From: CAYYMZ01 sp964473025 | Lineage (GTDB): Bacteria > Patescibacteriota > UBA1384 > DTJR01 | DNA length: 36,520 bases | Direction: 5' to 3' | NCBI GenBank assembly: GCA_964473025.1 | Contig: CAYYMZ010000008.1 | Location: 1-36,520 of the forward strand | Part shown: positions 16,038 to 23,349 of the stretch, one piece after another | Layout: each line of letters starts with the position of its first letter | Numbering within the stretch: the stretch's first letter is position 1 | Notes under the pieces: model-generated | What the model was told of the DNA's origin: nothing | The model's database searches: none | Seen by the model: only the letters and a program-made list of their open reading frames with translations | Program-made: the position numbers and the translations under genes

Positions 16038-17320
16038 TATAATTCCCTGATAGCGTCAACCACTTTTAGTTTTGAGGCGCGAAGAGCCGGAATTACTCCG
16101 GCGATCATTCCGATGATAAAGGCGAAAACAACGACTTCGATAAAGAAATTCCGGTCAACCAAGAATATTTCGGCACCTTGAGACGCCATTCTGGCGTTAA
16201 CAATCACGATCATAATATAACCCAACCCCAAGCCGACCAGCCCGCCAATTAGTCCGATTACACCTGCTTCAAAGGTGTATTCCCGCGCGATTGAGCCTGG
16301 CGAGGCGCCAATCGCTTTTTTAATGCCAATTTCCTTTGTCCTCTCGGAAATGGACATCACCATTGTATTAACGACAGAGAACAAGCCCACAATTAAGGCG
16401 AGAATTGCGCTACCGAAAATGACCGCGTTAAAAGTAGCCGAGGCCTTGTCGATCTGTTCACCCATCTTTTGCGGGGAAAGGACAATAACTTTATCGCCGA
16501 ATTTATTCTTAATTTCCTGCGAAACCTTTTCGTTGTCGAAGCCATTTTTCCAGGAAACGCCGGCCATTGAGTTGATGTCTTCAACATTAAACATTTTTGC
16601 TTGTTTGATTTGGTCTCTTGTGGCGGCGGGCAGAGCGGCCAGAGAATCATCGGAAATTTGAGATGCTTTGTCGGCCTGCTCCTGCAGAGATTTTAAGAAT
16701 GGGTTTGAGTCGATTAACATCTGCCGTGCCGGAGTGATGGCCATAAAAACGTAATCGTCCGGTCCGGTCATGGTTTTTTCTAGAATTCCTTTGACCTTGA
16801 AATCTTTGCCACGGATCGTCCAGGTATCTCCAACCTCGAGTTTTTTGTCGGTGGCGATATTGATTCCAACGGCAACGACATTGTCAGCATCGCCTTTGCC
16901 GACCATTTCACCCTCTTTCATATCCATCGTTTCCCAGTTGCGGTTTTTGTAGTCGGAGTTGTAATCCATGCCGTAAATCGTGGGCATTGGTCCCATTGAA
17001 AAGCTGGCTTCGTCCGGGTTTGGCTCCTCAACGTTAAGCTGAACCAAGGCGCCCACTTTATCAACGCCGTCCACATTGGCAATCTCGTTCATGGTATTTA
17101 ACGGCAGAGTTGCGCTTCCCGCTCCACCGGTGTAAGAAGTACCTTTGGGCGAGATTGAAATCTGGCCGGTGATATAACGCTTGCCACCGTCAATCATTTT
17201 GTTAAACTTCAAGGCCATTGAACCCATGACGGTAAAGGCAAAAATGCCGATGGCAATGCCAAAAATTGTCAGAAAGCTTCTGAATTTCCTGCGCCACATA
17301 TTACGGAATATTTCGATCAT
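16037..17320 (-). CDS. MacB-like ABC transporter permease
   Basis: 427 aa. One N-terminal membrane span (SFLTIFGIAIGIFAFTVMGS) is followed by a ~220-residue MacB periplasmic core domain (GGAGSATLPLNTMNEI, VGDTWTIRGKDFKVKGILEK). A C-terminal FtsX block has three spans (FGSAILALIVGLFSVVNTMV, ERTKEIGIKKAIGASPGSI, then a last one near VVVFAFIIGMIAGVIPAL). It forms an exporter with the adjacent ATPase. The substrate is unknown. Confidence 0.92.
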   Translation of the reverse strand: MIEIFRNMWRRKFRSFLTIFGIAIGIFAFTVMGSMALKFNKMIDGGKRYITGQISISPKGTSYTGGAGSATLPLNTMNEIANVDGVDKVGALVQLNVEEPNPDEASFSMGPMPTIYGMDYNSDYKNRNWETMDMKEGEMVGKGDADNVVAVGINIATDKKLEVGDTWTIRGKDFKVKGILEKTMTGPDDYVFMAITPARQMLIDSNPFLKSLQEQADKASQISDDSLAALPAATRDQIKQAKMFNVEDINSMAGVSWKNGFDNEKVSQEIKNKFGDKVIVLSPQKMGEQIDKASATFNAVIFGSAILALIVGLFSVVNTMVMSISERTKEIGIKKAIGASPGSIAREYTFEAGVIGLIGGLVGLGLGYIMIVIVNARMASQGAEIFLVDRNFFIEVVVFAFIIGMIAGVIPALRASKLKVVDAIREL

Positions 17321-17424
17321 ATTGTTTTGAAATTTTGCTATTTTACGATAGCAGAAACGGAGAACCTATCAAGAGTTTCTCCTTGAAGCGATTTAGAAAG
17401 GAATACCAAGAAAAAAATAAAAAA

Positions 17425-17453
17425 TTGTCAGTATGCCAAAAATAGCATAAAAT
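17425..17453 (+). promoter_or_regulatory. Sigma70-like promoter of the HExxH surface protein gene
   Basis: TTGTCA (17425-17430), a 17-bp spacer and TAAAAT (17448-17453). The expected start is near 17460, giving a leader of about 12 nt with a GGTGGTG site before ATG 17472. It reads away from the ABC transporter operon. Confidence 0.65.
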
Positions 17454-17471
17454 CTATATGGTGGTGAAAAT

Positions 17472-18764
17472 ATGACCTCAAGGTTGAAGACATTTTTTAT
17501 AAAACATCAGAAGCCGCTTTTGATTATTCTGGCGGTGGTTTTTTATGTCTCAACCGCCTTGGCCGGAGCAAGCTGGTACTTGAATGAAAACAACGCAGAT
17601 GCCAACGCAAACAAGGCCAAAACACCGGTTGCGGCAGCTAAATCTGCTACACCAACTGTCGCCGCGGCCAAAAAAGCGGTCAAAGACAATCCGCCCAAAT
17701 ACTCTTCAGGTGGTTCTTCGACCACTGAGAACGAGGATGGGTCTAAAACGACAACAGTTTCTGACGGAAGCACAGACGGGGCCAATACGTCAGCGGCCGC
17801 CGCCGCCGGCTCATCCGGGAGCTCTCCATCCTCAATTAACTACATCGATGAGACGGGACAAAACGGAGGGCTTGGAGTACAGCTGACAAGCTATATTGCC
17901 AGCAACTTGCTTTACTCAAGCGAGGTACCAGCCCTCTATGCAATAATCGTTGAGGATGCGGGAGACACCGGCTGGGCGGGTCTTTATTCCGCCTCCTACA
18001 CCGAAGATCCAAGCGGGCGTATTACCTCAGCGTGGGGCTATATCACCTTGAATACCTATTATTACAAAAATTCGCCTTACTTTGTTGATTATATGAAACT
18101 TGTTTTGTCGCACGAATACGGACACCACTACACGCTTTATCATAAATGGCTTGCCTGGCAATCGCCGTTTGGGGAGAGGTTTCCGGATAGTTACTACAGC
18201 GTTAGACCTCTGACAAAGTCGGGAACGGCGGCGGACTATTCTCTTGGCTGGAGCAATTGCGACTGCGAAATTATAGCAGAGGATTATTCTTATTTGTATT
18301 CCGGATACGGATATCATGCGATGGCAGGAACCTACGGTTATCCTTCCGGGGGTACAAGGTCCTGGCTTATAAACGAGCCGTCGGGGTCTGGCGGAGAGAG
18401 TGCGCCCGAAGCAACACCGGCACCGGCTACTGCAACACCGACGTCAGTCGCCACCGCAACACCTACACCAGCTCCCGCCGATTCACAAAACCCAACCGTC
18501 AGCATAACCTCCCCGGCGACAAATCCTCATAACTGGGCGAGTGGCAATCTAGCTATTTCGGCTACGGCAACCGATAATGTGGCAGTTCAAAAAATAGAGC
18601 TATATGTAAATGATTATTTAGCAGCGACGCAAAACGGTTCTTCGATTAACCGGACTTGGATGCAGAATGGCACACCTACGGGAATATACACCCTTAAGGC
18701 CAAAGCATATGACACGTCGGGCAATACAGCAGAAGTGAGCATTACGGTCAATAAGACGTTTTAG
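17472..18764 (+). CDS. Membrane-anchored putative metallopeptidase with Ig-like domain
   Basis: 430 aa. An N-terminal signal anchor (PLLIILAVVFYVSTALAGAS) is followed by an Ala/Ser/Thr-rich stalk to about residue 120. Next is a domain with HEYGHH at 214-219 (zinc HExxH motif) and a downstream acidic segment CDCEIIAEDYSYLY (264 on), where the third ligand could lie. A Pro/Thr/Ala linker (about 310-335) leads to a C-terminal Ig-like domain (VSITSPATNPHNWASGNLAI, DNVAVQKIELYVND). I infer a surface protease or processed adhesin of a cell-contact lifestyle. The overall fold is not one I can name. Confidence 0.75.
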   Translation: MTSRLKTFFIKHQKPLLIILAVVFYVSTALAGASWYLNENNADANANKAKTPVAAAKSATPTVAAAKKAVKDNPPKYSSGGSSTTENEDGSKTTTVSDGSTDGANTSAAAAAGSSGSSPSSINYIDETGQNGGLGVQLTSYIASNLLYSSEVPALYAIIVEDAGDTGWAGLYSASYTEDPSGRITSAWGYITLNTYYYKNSPYFVDYMKLVLSHEYGHHYTLYHKWLAWQSPFGERFPDSYYSVRPLTKSGTAADYSLGWSNCDCEIIAEDYSYLYSGYGYHAMAGTYGYPSGGTRSWLINEPSGSGGESAPEATPAPATATPTSVATATPTPAPADSQNPTVSITSPATNPHNWASGNLAISATATDNVAVQKIELYVNDYLAATQNGSSINRTWMQNGTPTGIYTLKAKAYDTSGNTAEVSITVNKTF

Positions 18765-18873
18765 TTGTATAGAATCGGCATTACTAAGTGCTAATAAAAT
18801 CTTTGAAACAGGCCATTTGAATCTTTGTGCAAGTTGGTTTAGAATTTAACTTAAATATAAAGAGGGGGAAACA

Positions 18874-19395
18874 ATGGACTATCAAGAAGAAAAAATTAAG
18901 CCCAAAGGGCTTGGCAGGGGACTCATAACTCTGATTGTTGTCTCGTCTGTTCTTTTTGTTGGAGCGTGCGCACTGGGGTATTTCGTCTGGCGGGATCACC
19001 AAAACTACAACAAACTGCTTTCGGACAAACAGTCCTTGGAATCACGCCTCGCTATTACAAAAACCATGACCACAACACCAACGGCCACAGTCGACAAGGA
19101 AAAAGTCGAGCTGAAAAAGGAGGTTGCTAGTTACAAGGCGGGAAGGGAAAAAATCACCGCCTACAATGATTTTTTCAAGTATATGAATCAAATTGTTGAG
19201 ACCCACAACGGATTTTCCGGCTGGACAGATGCTGAATTTCAAACTGGCAAAAGTAAGGCCGAGGCAACGGGTGATACGGACTTTGTCTCTAAAGTTGACT
19301 GGGCATGGTATGAAACGTCCGTCGACCCGCTACAGCGCGCTTTGGGAGTTTGGAAGTCGATCGCTGACGGCATTGATCGCGGACTCAAGCAATAA
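18874..19395 (+). CDS. Single-span membrane protein of unknown function
   Basis: 173 aa. A short basic cytoplasmic start is followed by one span (LITLIVVSSVLFVGACALGY), a coiled-coil-prone stretch (LLSDKQSLESRLAI, KVELKKEVASYKAGREKI) and a helical extracytoplasmic tail. AGAGGGGGA precedes the ATG, a strong ribosome-binding site. I do not recognise the family. It lies between two surface proteins, consistent with an envelope role. Confidence 0.75.
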   Translation: MDYQEEKIKPKGLGRGLITLIVVSSVLFVGACALGYFVWRDHQNYNKLLSDKQSLESRLAITKTMTTTPTATVDKEKVELKKEVASYKAGREKITAYNDFFKYMNQIVETHNGFSGWTDAEFQTGKSKAEATGDTDFVSKVDWAWYETSVDPLQRALGVWKSIADGIDRGLKQ

Positions 19396-19410
19396 TTAAA
19401 TCGCTTTTAT

Positions 19411-20076
19411 TTAATTACCCAGAATTGTCAGCGGGTCAATCCAACTCGAGAGTTCGTTTCGTGATTGGACATAACCTTTAATATCGATTCGATCATCGGA
19501 TAAAACTGCAAAATGCAGATGTCGGCGCTCCCCGCCGGCTTCGGATGAATATCCGGTGCCGAGGAGTCCTAACCGATCGCCTTTGTTAAATGTAGTGCCG
19601 TCTTTCGGCAAAGATGAGGGGCGGATATGGCCATAAAGTGCGGTATGTTGCGTGTCGTTTAAATTAAAACTGATCATAAAAACCCCTCCATAACCAGAAG
19701 CTGTTTCGGACAGGACCACTTTTCCGTCAGCGATGGCATAAACTGGCACGTCGTCAGTCACATCTTGATATTCAGCGTCGGCGCCGGTGTGATAACCTGT
19801 AAATCGCTCCGGTTGGACAGGGGAATTTTGGGGCGTGATATAAATTCCAAATGGTTTTTTAGTCACCCGCGACCTAAATTCCGCCACCGGCAAGGCATAG
19901 GCGCTTAATGAGGCGGTTGTTTGAGGGGTTGGCGATGAGGTCAAAGTTGCCGTTGCGGTAGCGGTTGCGCTTGAGGAGCTTTTAGGTCTTGCAATTTTAA
20001 GAAAATAATACGCGGTCATTGCGCCGGCTAAAAGCACGAAAATGAGAATATAAATTAAATAACGTATTTTCATCAT
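19411..20076 (-). CDS. M23-family peptidase (LytM/peptidoglycan endopeptidase type)
   Basis: 221 aa. An N-terminal signal anchor (YLIYILIFVLLAGAMTAYYF) and a Ser/Thr-rich linker precede an M23 domain: first zinc motif in GYHTGADAEYQD (HxxxD), core VYAIADGKVVLSETASGYGG, then LYGHIRP and the RHLHFAV HxH motif. These enzymes cut peptidoglycan cross-bridges. All zinc ligands appear present, so it is probably active outside the membrane. It converges with the gene ending at 19395. Confidence 0.9.
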   Translation of the reverse strand: MMKIRYLIYILIFVLLAGAMTAYYFLKIARPKSSSSATATATATLTSSPTPQTTASLSAYALPVAEFRSRVTKKPFGIYITPQNSPVQPERFTGYHTGADAEYQDVTDDVPVYAIADGKVVLSETASGYGGVFMISFNLNDTQHTALYGHIRPSSLPKDGTTFNKGDRLGLLGTGYSSEAGGERRHLHFAVLSDDRIDIKGYVQSRNELSSWIDPLTILGN

Positions 20077-20111
20077 TTTAAAACATAAAAACAGAATTTT
20101 CTATCAAGTGC

Positions 20112-20117
20112 TATAAT
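20112..20117 (+). promoter_or_regulatory. Extended -10 promoter box
   Basis: TATAAT preceded by TGC, giving the TGnTATAAT extended -10 form. It ends 4 nt before ATG 20122 and 7 nt before the second ATG at 20125. Transcription would start at or near the second ATG, implying a leaderless mRNA. Confidence 0.6.
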
Positions 20118-20121
20118 ACAA

Positions 20122-20253
20122 ATGATGGAAAAGAAGAAGCGTTCTAAAGATAAAGTAGAATCCCCCCTGATCATAGAAGTTATAACAGGAATTTTGGTAG
20201 TGATGACGGTTATCACTTACGGTTTTGTCTATTTGTTCTCAGTCGTGCGGTAA
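20122..20253 (+). CDS. Small single-span membrane protein (43 aa)
   Basis: It begins MMEKKKRSKDK, a basic cytoplasmic end, followed by one hydrophobic helix (LIIEVITGILVVMTVITYGF) and a short YLFSVVR tail. Two tandem ATGs are present. The promoter spacing favours the second (20125) as a leaderless start. There is no Shine-Dalgarno. I see no homolog by eye. Support comes from the promoter, the clean basic-plus-membrane pattern and its position in an otherwise open spacer. Confidence 0.6.
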   Translation: MMEKKKRSKDKVESPLIIEVITGILVVMTVITYGFVYLFSVVR

Positions 20254-20282
20254 ACTAATTTTTCAAGGTTTAGATTTAATGG

Positions 20283-20296
20283 TTCCGAGACTTGGA
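20283..20296 (-). pseudogene. Fragment matching the 3' end of tRNA-Gln
   Basis: Plus-strand TTCCGAGACTTGGA matches TTCCGAGACTAGGA at 20359-20372, 13 of 14, which is the discriminator, acceptor 3' strand and start of the T stem of the tRNA gene. It lies 62 nt downstream of the intact gene in the same orientation. It could be a remnant of a second tRNA copy or an att-like repeat. A GGCGACA / TGTCGCC hairpin follows it. Confidence 0.45.
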
Positions 20297-20358
20297 TCCT
20301 CGGCGACAATTATTTTTTTAAGGAATGTCGCCTTGCGCACCAAGATTAAGTGGCAAAG

Positions 20359-20429
20359 TTCCGAGACTAGGACTCGAACCTAGATTAGCAGATTCAGAGT
20401 CTGCTGTCCTGCCGTTAGACGATCTCGGA
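20359..20429 (-). tRNA. tRNA-Gln (anticodon CUG)
   Basis: 71 nt, read on the minus strand. Acceptor TCCGAGA pairs TCTCGGA with discriminator A. The D stem is GTC/GAC. The anticodon stem GCAGA / TCTGC holds loop CTCTGAA with anticodon CTG. The T stem is CTAGG / CCTAG with TTCGAGT. CCA is not encoded. It decodes CAG. The flanks extend the acceptor pairing by about a dozen further bases (AAGTGGCAAAG against CTTTACCACT), which is unusual. Confidence 0.93.
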
Positions 20430-20442
20430 ACTTTACCACTAA

Positions 20443-20505
20443 TCCTGCCGTTAGACCCGCCTGCATCAACTAGTGCTGAAGCACTTGCGGGCAGGCGATC
20501 TCGGA
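20443..20505 (-). pseudogene. Second tRNA 5' half interrupted by a 40-nt palindrome
   Basis: The 23-nt 5' part of the tRNA (acceptor strand plus D arm, 20407-20429) recurs here, split as 20443-20456 and 20497-20505. Between them is a 40-nt insert (20457-20496) with GCCTGC/GCAGGC outer arms and an AGTGC-TGAA-GCACT hairpin. The anticodon and 3' half are absent, so it cannot make a tRNA. Confidence 0.6.
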
Positions 20506-20531
20506 TTACGGCCAAATCTTACCATTTTTTA

Positions 20532-20637
20532 CCCCGTTAGAGAAGACCTTCCATCTTCGGCGGTATAAACGTGTATCTCTGCATGGCAGTTTAATGCCGC
20601 CATGCTCAATCGCAAGGTGTCCGCTTCTCTAACGGGG
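20532..20637. mobile_element. Family B inverted-repeat element, copy 1
   Basis: 106 nt bounded by CCCCGTTAGAGAAG and its complement CTTCTCTAACGGGG (the right arm begins with one extra pairing variant). TTTA lies directly on both sides (20528-20531, 20638-20641), a 4-bp direct repeat. Inside is a CATGGC/GCCATG hairpin sharing TAATGCCGCCAT with copy 2 at 31026-31134. No ORF. It lies between the tRNA region and the promoter of the first orphan gene cassette. Confidence 0.75.
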
Positions 20638-20663
20638 TTTACCTTAAAAGTGAAGGCGGAGGA

Positions 20664-20691
20664 TTGAATTTTTTTAATATAAGTGTATTAT
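20664..20691 (+). promoter_or_regulatory. Promoter of orphan cassette 1
   Basis: TTGAAT (20664-20669), 16-bp spacer, TATTAT (20686-20691). It starts a leader of roughly 90 nt before ATG 20790. A second TTGACA at about 20717 has no good -10 partner. Confidence 0.5.
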
Positions 20692-20789
20692 TTGAAAATC
20701 GGTAACACAGGTTCGTTGACAGATTCATATACATATCACTCGCAGGACTGCCGCTAGCCCTCCAATACATCGATAGAGGTGAGATTCAA

Positions 20790-21134
20790 ATGTTGGAAAG
20801 AGCCATACTGTGTCACGGGATCATTTCCCGCGTGGACTTAGGCCGCGGGTTTGATTCCCTGCGGATCAAGTTTGACCACTCGCCTGGCCACCGCCAGGCG
20901 ATCTGCGACGCAACCAGGGAAGCTCTCGAGGGGCTTCTGTCTCTACATAACTTTGGAGTGATCGAGGTGACGGATTCCAATCTCGACACAATGCGCCGCG
21001 TGGCAAACACCGGCCGCTGGGGTGCCACTAAGCCCGAGGTTACAGTGAAGATTACCGAGCGCTGCGACCTCGACACTTTGACCGAACATCTCGGAGGCCG
21101 CATTGAAATGGCACATGTTGTCCGGAGCAGGTAG
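20790..21134 (+). CDS. Orphan cassette 1, gene 1: unknown soluble protein
   Basis: 114 aa, no signal or membrane span, no motif I recognise. It reads MLERAILCHGIISRVDLGRG and continues with alternating strand and helix (KPEVTVKITERCDLDTLTEH). The coding GC and codon use are richer in G/C than the neighbouring housekeeping genes. GAGGTGA lies upstream of the ATG. It forms a two-gene operon with the next CDS (20-nt gap) and ends in a strong terminator. Confidence 0.65.
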   Translation: MLERAILCHGIISRVDLGRGFDSLRIKFDHSPGHRQAICDATREALEGLLSLHNFGVIEVTDSNLDTMRRVANTGRWGATKPEVTVKITERCDLDTLTEHLGGRIEMAHVVRSR

Positions 21135-21154
21135 CCGCAAAGGAGGTTATTCGG

Positions 21155-21472
21155 ATGGCTGAACACGCCCAAAAAACGCTCCAGAAGAGGCGGTTCACTA
21201 GGCGGAAAATGGCAGTGGAGTTGACGGCCTTTTCGGCCATGCTTGGTGCCATGTTCCCTGACGGGGTCGGATATCAGGTTACTATCCGTGGTGGAAACCC
21301 TGATCCCTACATCACCGACTTCATAGCGACAGGAACGTGCGAACGTCTGCTTGTGAACTTTCGCCATGCGTGGAATCTGGCCTTGATCTCGCACAATCTG
21401 GGGGAAACCATCGAGGACATCCTAGAGATGATGACTGAGTCGAGGCGGATCGCCGGCATCGTCGATCAGTAG
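21155..21472 (+). CDS. Orphan cassette 1, gene 2: unknown soluble protein
   Basis: 105 aa with AAAGGAGG about 8 nt before the ATG, the strongest site of this operon. It has a basic N-terminus (LQKRRFTRRKMAVELTAF) and a helical C-terminus (LGETIEDILEMMTES). It has no recognised domain. High GC relative to flanking genes and its own terminator suggest acquisition as a unit with the preceding gene. Confidence 0.68.
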   Translation: MAEHAQKTLQKRRFTRRKMAVELTAFSAMLGAMFPDGVGYQVTIRGGNPDPYITDFIATGTCERLLVNFRHAWNLALISHNLGETIEDILEMMTESRRIAGIVDQ

Positions 21473-21480
21473 GGAAAACA

Positions 21481-21526
21481 GGGCTGGCTCTGCGCGTCTA
21501 ACGCGCAGAGCCAGCCCCTTCTTTTT
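21481..21526 (+). terminator. Rho-independent terminator of orphan cassette 1
   Basis: A perfect 16-bp stem (GGGCTGGCTCTGCGCG against CGCGCAGAGCCAGCCC) with loop TCTAA and tail CTTCTTTTT. The tail runs into the gltX stop codon on the other strand, so the two transcription units converge here. Confidence 0.93.
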
Positions 21527-22925
21527 ATAAGAGTTCTTTCGCTTCCTTTATTCTTTTCAAACTTTTTTCTTTACCTAAAACCTCGGCTAATTCTTCCGGA
21601 GGAGGGGATTTTTCGGCGCCAGAGAGCGCGTAGCGGACAGGCCAAAAAACATCGCCATTCGAAAGATTATTGATCGAGACAACCCGTTCTAAAATTTCTT
21701 TGATTTTGTCAGAGCTCCAATCTGAGAGCGAGGAAAGTTCCCTTTCAACCAACTCCAGCGCTTTTCCGGTGGTCTCGGCATTGGATTTTTTGAAAACCAA
21801 AAGATTCTTATCGATTTTGGGTTCGTGCAGAATAAAATCAACTGTTTTTTCAAAATCAGAAAGCGTTGTCATCCTGCCCTTGGCCATTTCAACGATTTTG
21901 ACTAAATGTTCTTTGGGCAATTTATCGACGACGTCATTATCTAAAACGGGAATCAAATCTTCGGTAGGGGCAATTTGCAAATAATGCCTGTTAAAATGAT
22001 TTAATTTCTCAACATCGAAAACTGCCGGGGATTTATTGACGCCGCTTAAATCAAAAAGCTCAAATAATTCGTCGTAAATTACTCCCTTTTTATCGAAAAT
22101 CTCCCGATTGGTTTTGGGATTCCAGCCGAGTAAAACCATAAAGTTGATCATCGCTTGCCAGAGATAACCCTGGTTCCGGTATTCTAAAATGCCGGTCGCG
22201 CCGTGGCGCTTGGATAATTTTCCCTTGTCAGGACCTAAAATAACCGGCAGATGCGCGTACTTCGGGACGGGAAAGCCGAGAGCTTGGTTTAAAATAATGT
22301 GTTTTGGTGTTGACGGTAGCCACTCCTCGGCGCGGATAACGTGGGTAATACCCATCGCCTCGTCGTCAACCACGTGCGCCAAATGATAGGTCGGGAATCC
22401 ATCCGATTTGATGATTATTTGATCGTCAACGGTGTCATTTCGAAATTCAACGTGACCGCGCACCAGATCATCAAAAGCGGTCACACCTGTTTCGGGGACT
22501 TTCATTCTGATAACGCATTTTTCCCCAAACGGCAGTTTTTTATCAAGGCAATGCCCGTCATAACCGGGAGGCAGGCCTTTTTCTGTCTGTGATTTTCGAA
22601 TTTCTTCCAATCGCTCTTTGGAGCAGTTGCAGACATAAGCGAATCCGTCATCTACCAGTTTTAAAGCGGCCTTTTTGTAAATTTCCAATCGTTTTGACTG
22701 GATCATCGGCTCGTCAAAATTGTCAGGCATAATTTTAAGCCAAAGCAGGGCTTCTTTGATGATTTCGATTGATCTCTCATCATGGCGTTTCTGATCGGTG
22801 TCCTCAATACGCAGCAGAAATTCTCCCTTGTTGTGGTGCGCAAACAAAAACGCAAAAAGGGCGGAACGGATATTTCCGATGTGGGGATCGCCGGTGGGCG
22901 AGGGAGCGAATCTTGTTCTAATCAT
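21525..22925 (-). CDS. gltX: Glutamyl-tRNA synthetase
   Basis: 466 aa from ATG 22925, chosen because MIRTRFAPSPTGDPHIGNIR is the family start. In-frame codons further upstream lie inside yraN. The HIGH-type motif is DPHIGN, the KMSKS-type motif is KLSKRHG, and the zinc region CNCSKERLEEI is present. It charges tRNA-Glu, and in organisms lacking GlnRS also tRNA-Gln, which an amidotransferase then converts. The ATG overlaps the yraN stop by 8 nt, so translation is coupled. Confidence 0.95.
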   Translation of the reverse strand: MIRTRFAPSPTGDPHIGNIRSALFAFLFAHHNKGEFLLRIEDTDQKRHDERSIEIIKEALLWLKIMPDNFDEPMIQSKRLEIYKKAALKLVDDGFAYVCNCSKERLEEIRKSQTEKGLPPGYDGHCLDKKLPFGEKCVIRMKVPETGVTAFDDLVRGHVEFRNDTVDDQIIIKSDGFPTYHLAHVVDDEAMGITHVIRAEEWLPSTPKHIILNQALGFPVPKYAHLPVILGPDKGKLSKRHGATGILEYRNQGYLWQAMINFMVLLGWNPKTNREIFDKKGVIYDELFELFDLSGVNKSPAVFDVEKLNHFNRHYLQIAPTEDLIPVLDNDVVDKLPKEHLVKIVEMAKGRMTTLSDFEKTVDFILHEPKIDKNLLVFKKSNAETTGKALELVERELSSLSDWSSDKIKEILERVVSINNLSNGDVFWPVRYALSGAEKSPPPEELAEVLGKEKSLKRIKEAKELL

Positions 22926-23277
22926 CTTCGACGGCTGATTTAAAATACTTAATTTCAGGTGGATTTTGAGATAAGTCGACCGAGACAACATCTATTCTGA
23001 TCGTGGCCCGAGAGTAATCCTTTTGTAGCATTTTGGCAAGCTGGAGAAGCTTTCGGCGCTTGAAGTAATTGACCATCTCAAACCCTTCGCCAAAATCTGA
23101 TCCTGATTTTGTCTTGACCTCAACTACCACTATATCAGATTTATCACGAGCCAAAATATCAATCTCGCCAATTTTGGTCGTTAAATTACGCTTCAAAATT
23201 TTAAACCGCTTTTGGCGCAGGTATTTTTCAGCCAGGTCTTCCCCTATATTACCGGATTCTTTCTTTGCATAAACCAT
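22918..23277 (-). CDS. YraN/UPF0102-family nuclease-fold protein
   Basis: 119 aa from ATG 23277 (a TTG two codons upstream is less likely). The family core is clear: GNIGEDLAEKYLRQKRFKIL, then KIGEIDILARD and VVVEVKTKSGSDFGEG, giving the Glu/Asp/Lys arrangement of restriction-endonuclease-like folds. Members are thought to be nucleases or Holliday-junction-related proteins, but the role is not settled. It is upstream of gltX and follows the rplS terminator. Confidence 0.9.
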   Translation of the reverse strand: MVYAKKESGNIGEDLAEKYLRQKRFKILKRNLTTKIGEIDILARDKSDIVVVEVKTKSGSDFGEGFEMVNYFKRRKLLQLAKMLQKDYSRATIRIDVVSVDLSQNPPEIKYFKSAVEDD

Positions 23278-23290
23278 AATCAAATTTTAC

Positions 23291-23334
23291 ACCAAAAACC
23301 CCAACACCCTTGACATGCGTCAAGGGTGTTGGGG
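23291..23334 (-). terminator. Rho-independent terminator after rplS
   Basis: On the minus strand CCCCAACACCCTTGAC, loop GCAT, GTCAAGGGTGTTGGGG form a perfect 16-bp stem followed by TTTTTGGT. It ends the rpmA-rplS unit, just before the yraN start. Confidence 0.9.
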
Positions 23335-23349
23335 TAATCAAATAATAAT

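Noticed and set aside
21155..21472. Toxin-antitoxin pair in cassette 1 (20790-21472)
   Set aside because: Two small adjacent genes invite the idea, but neither shows a toxin or antitoxin motif, and the order and sizes alone are not evidence.
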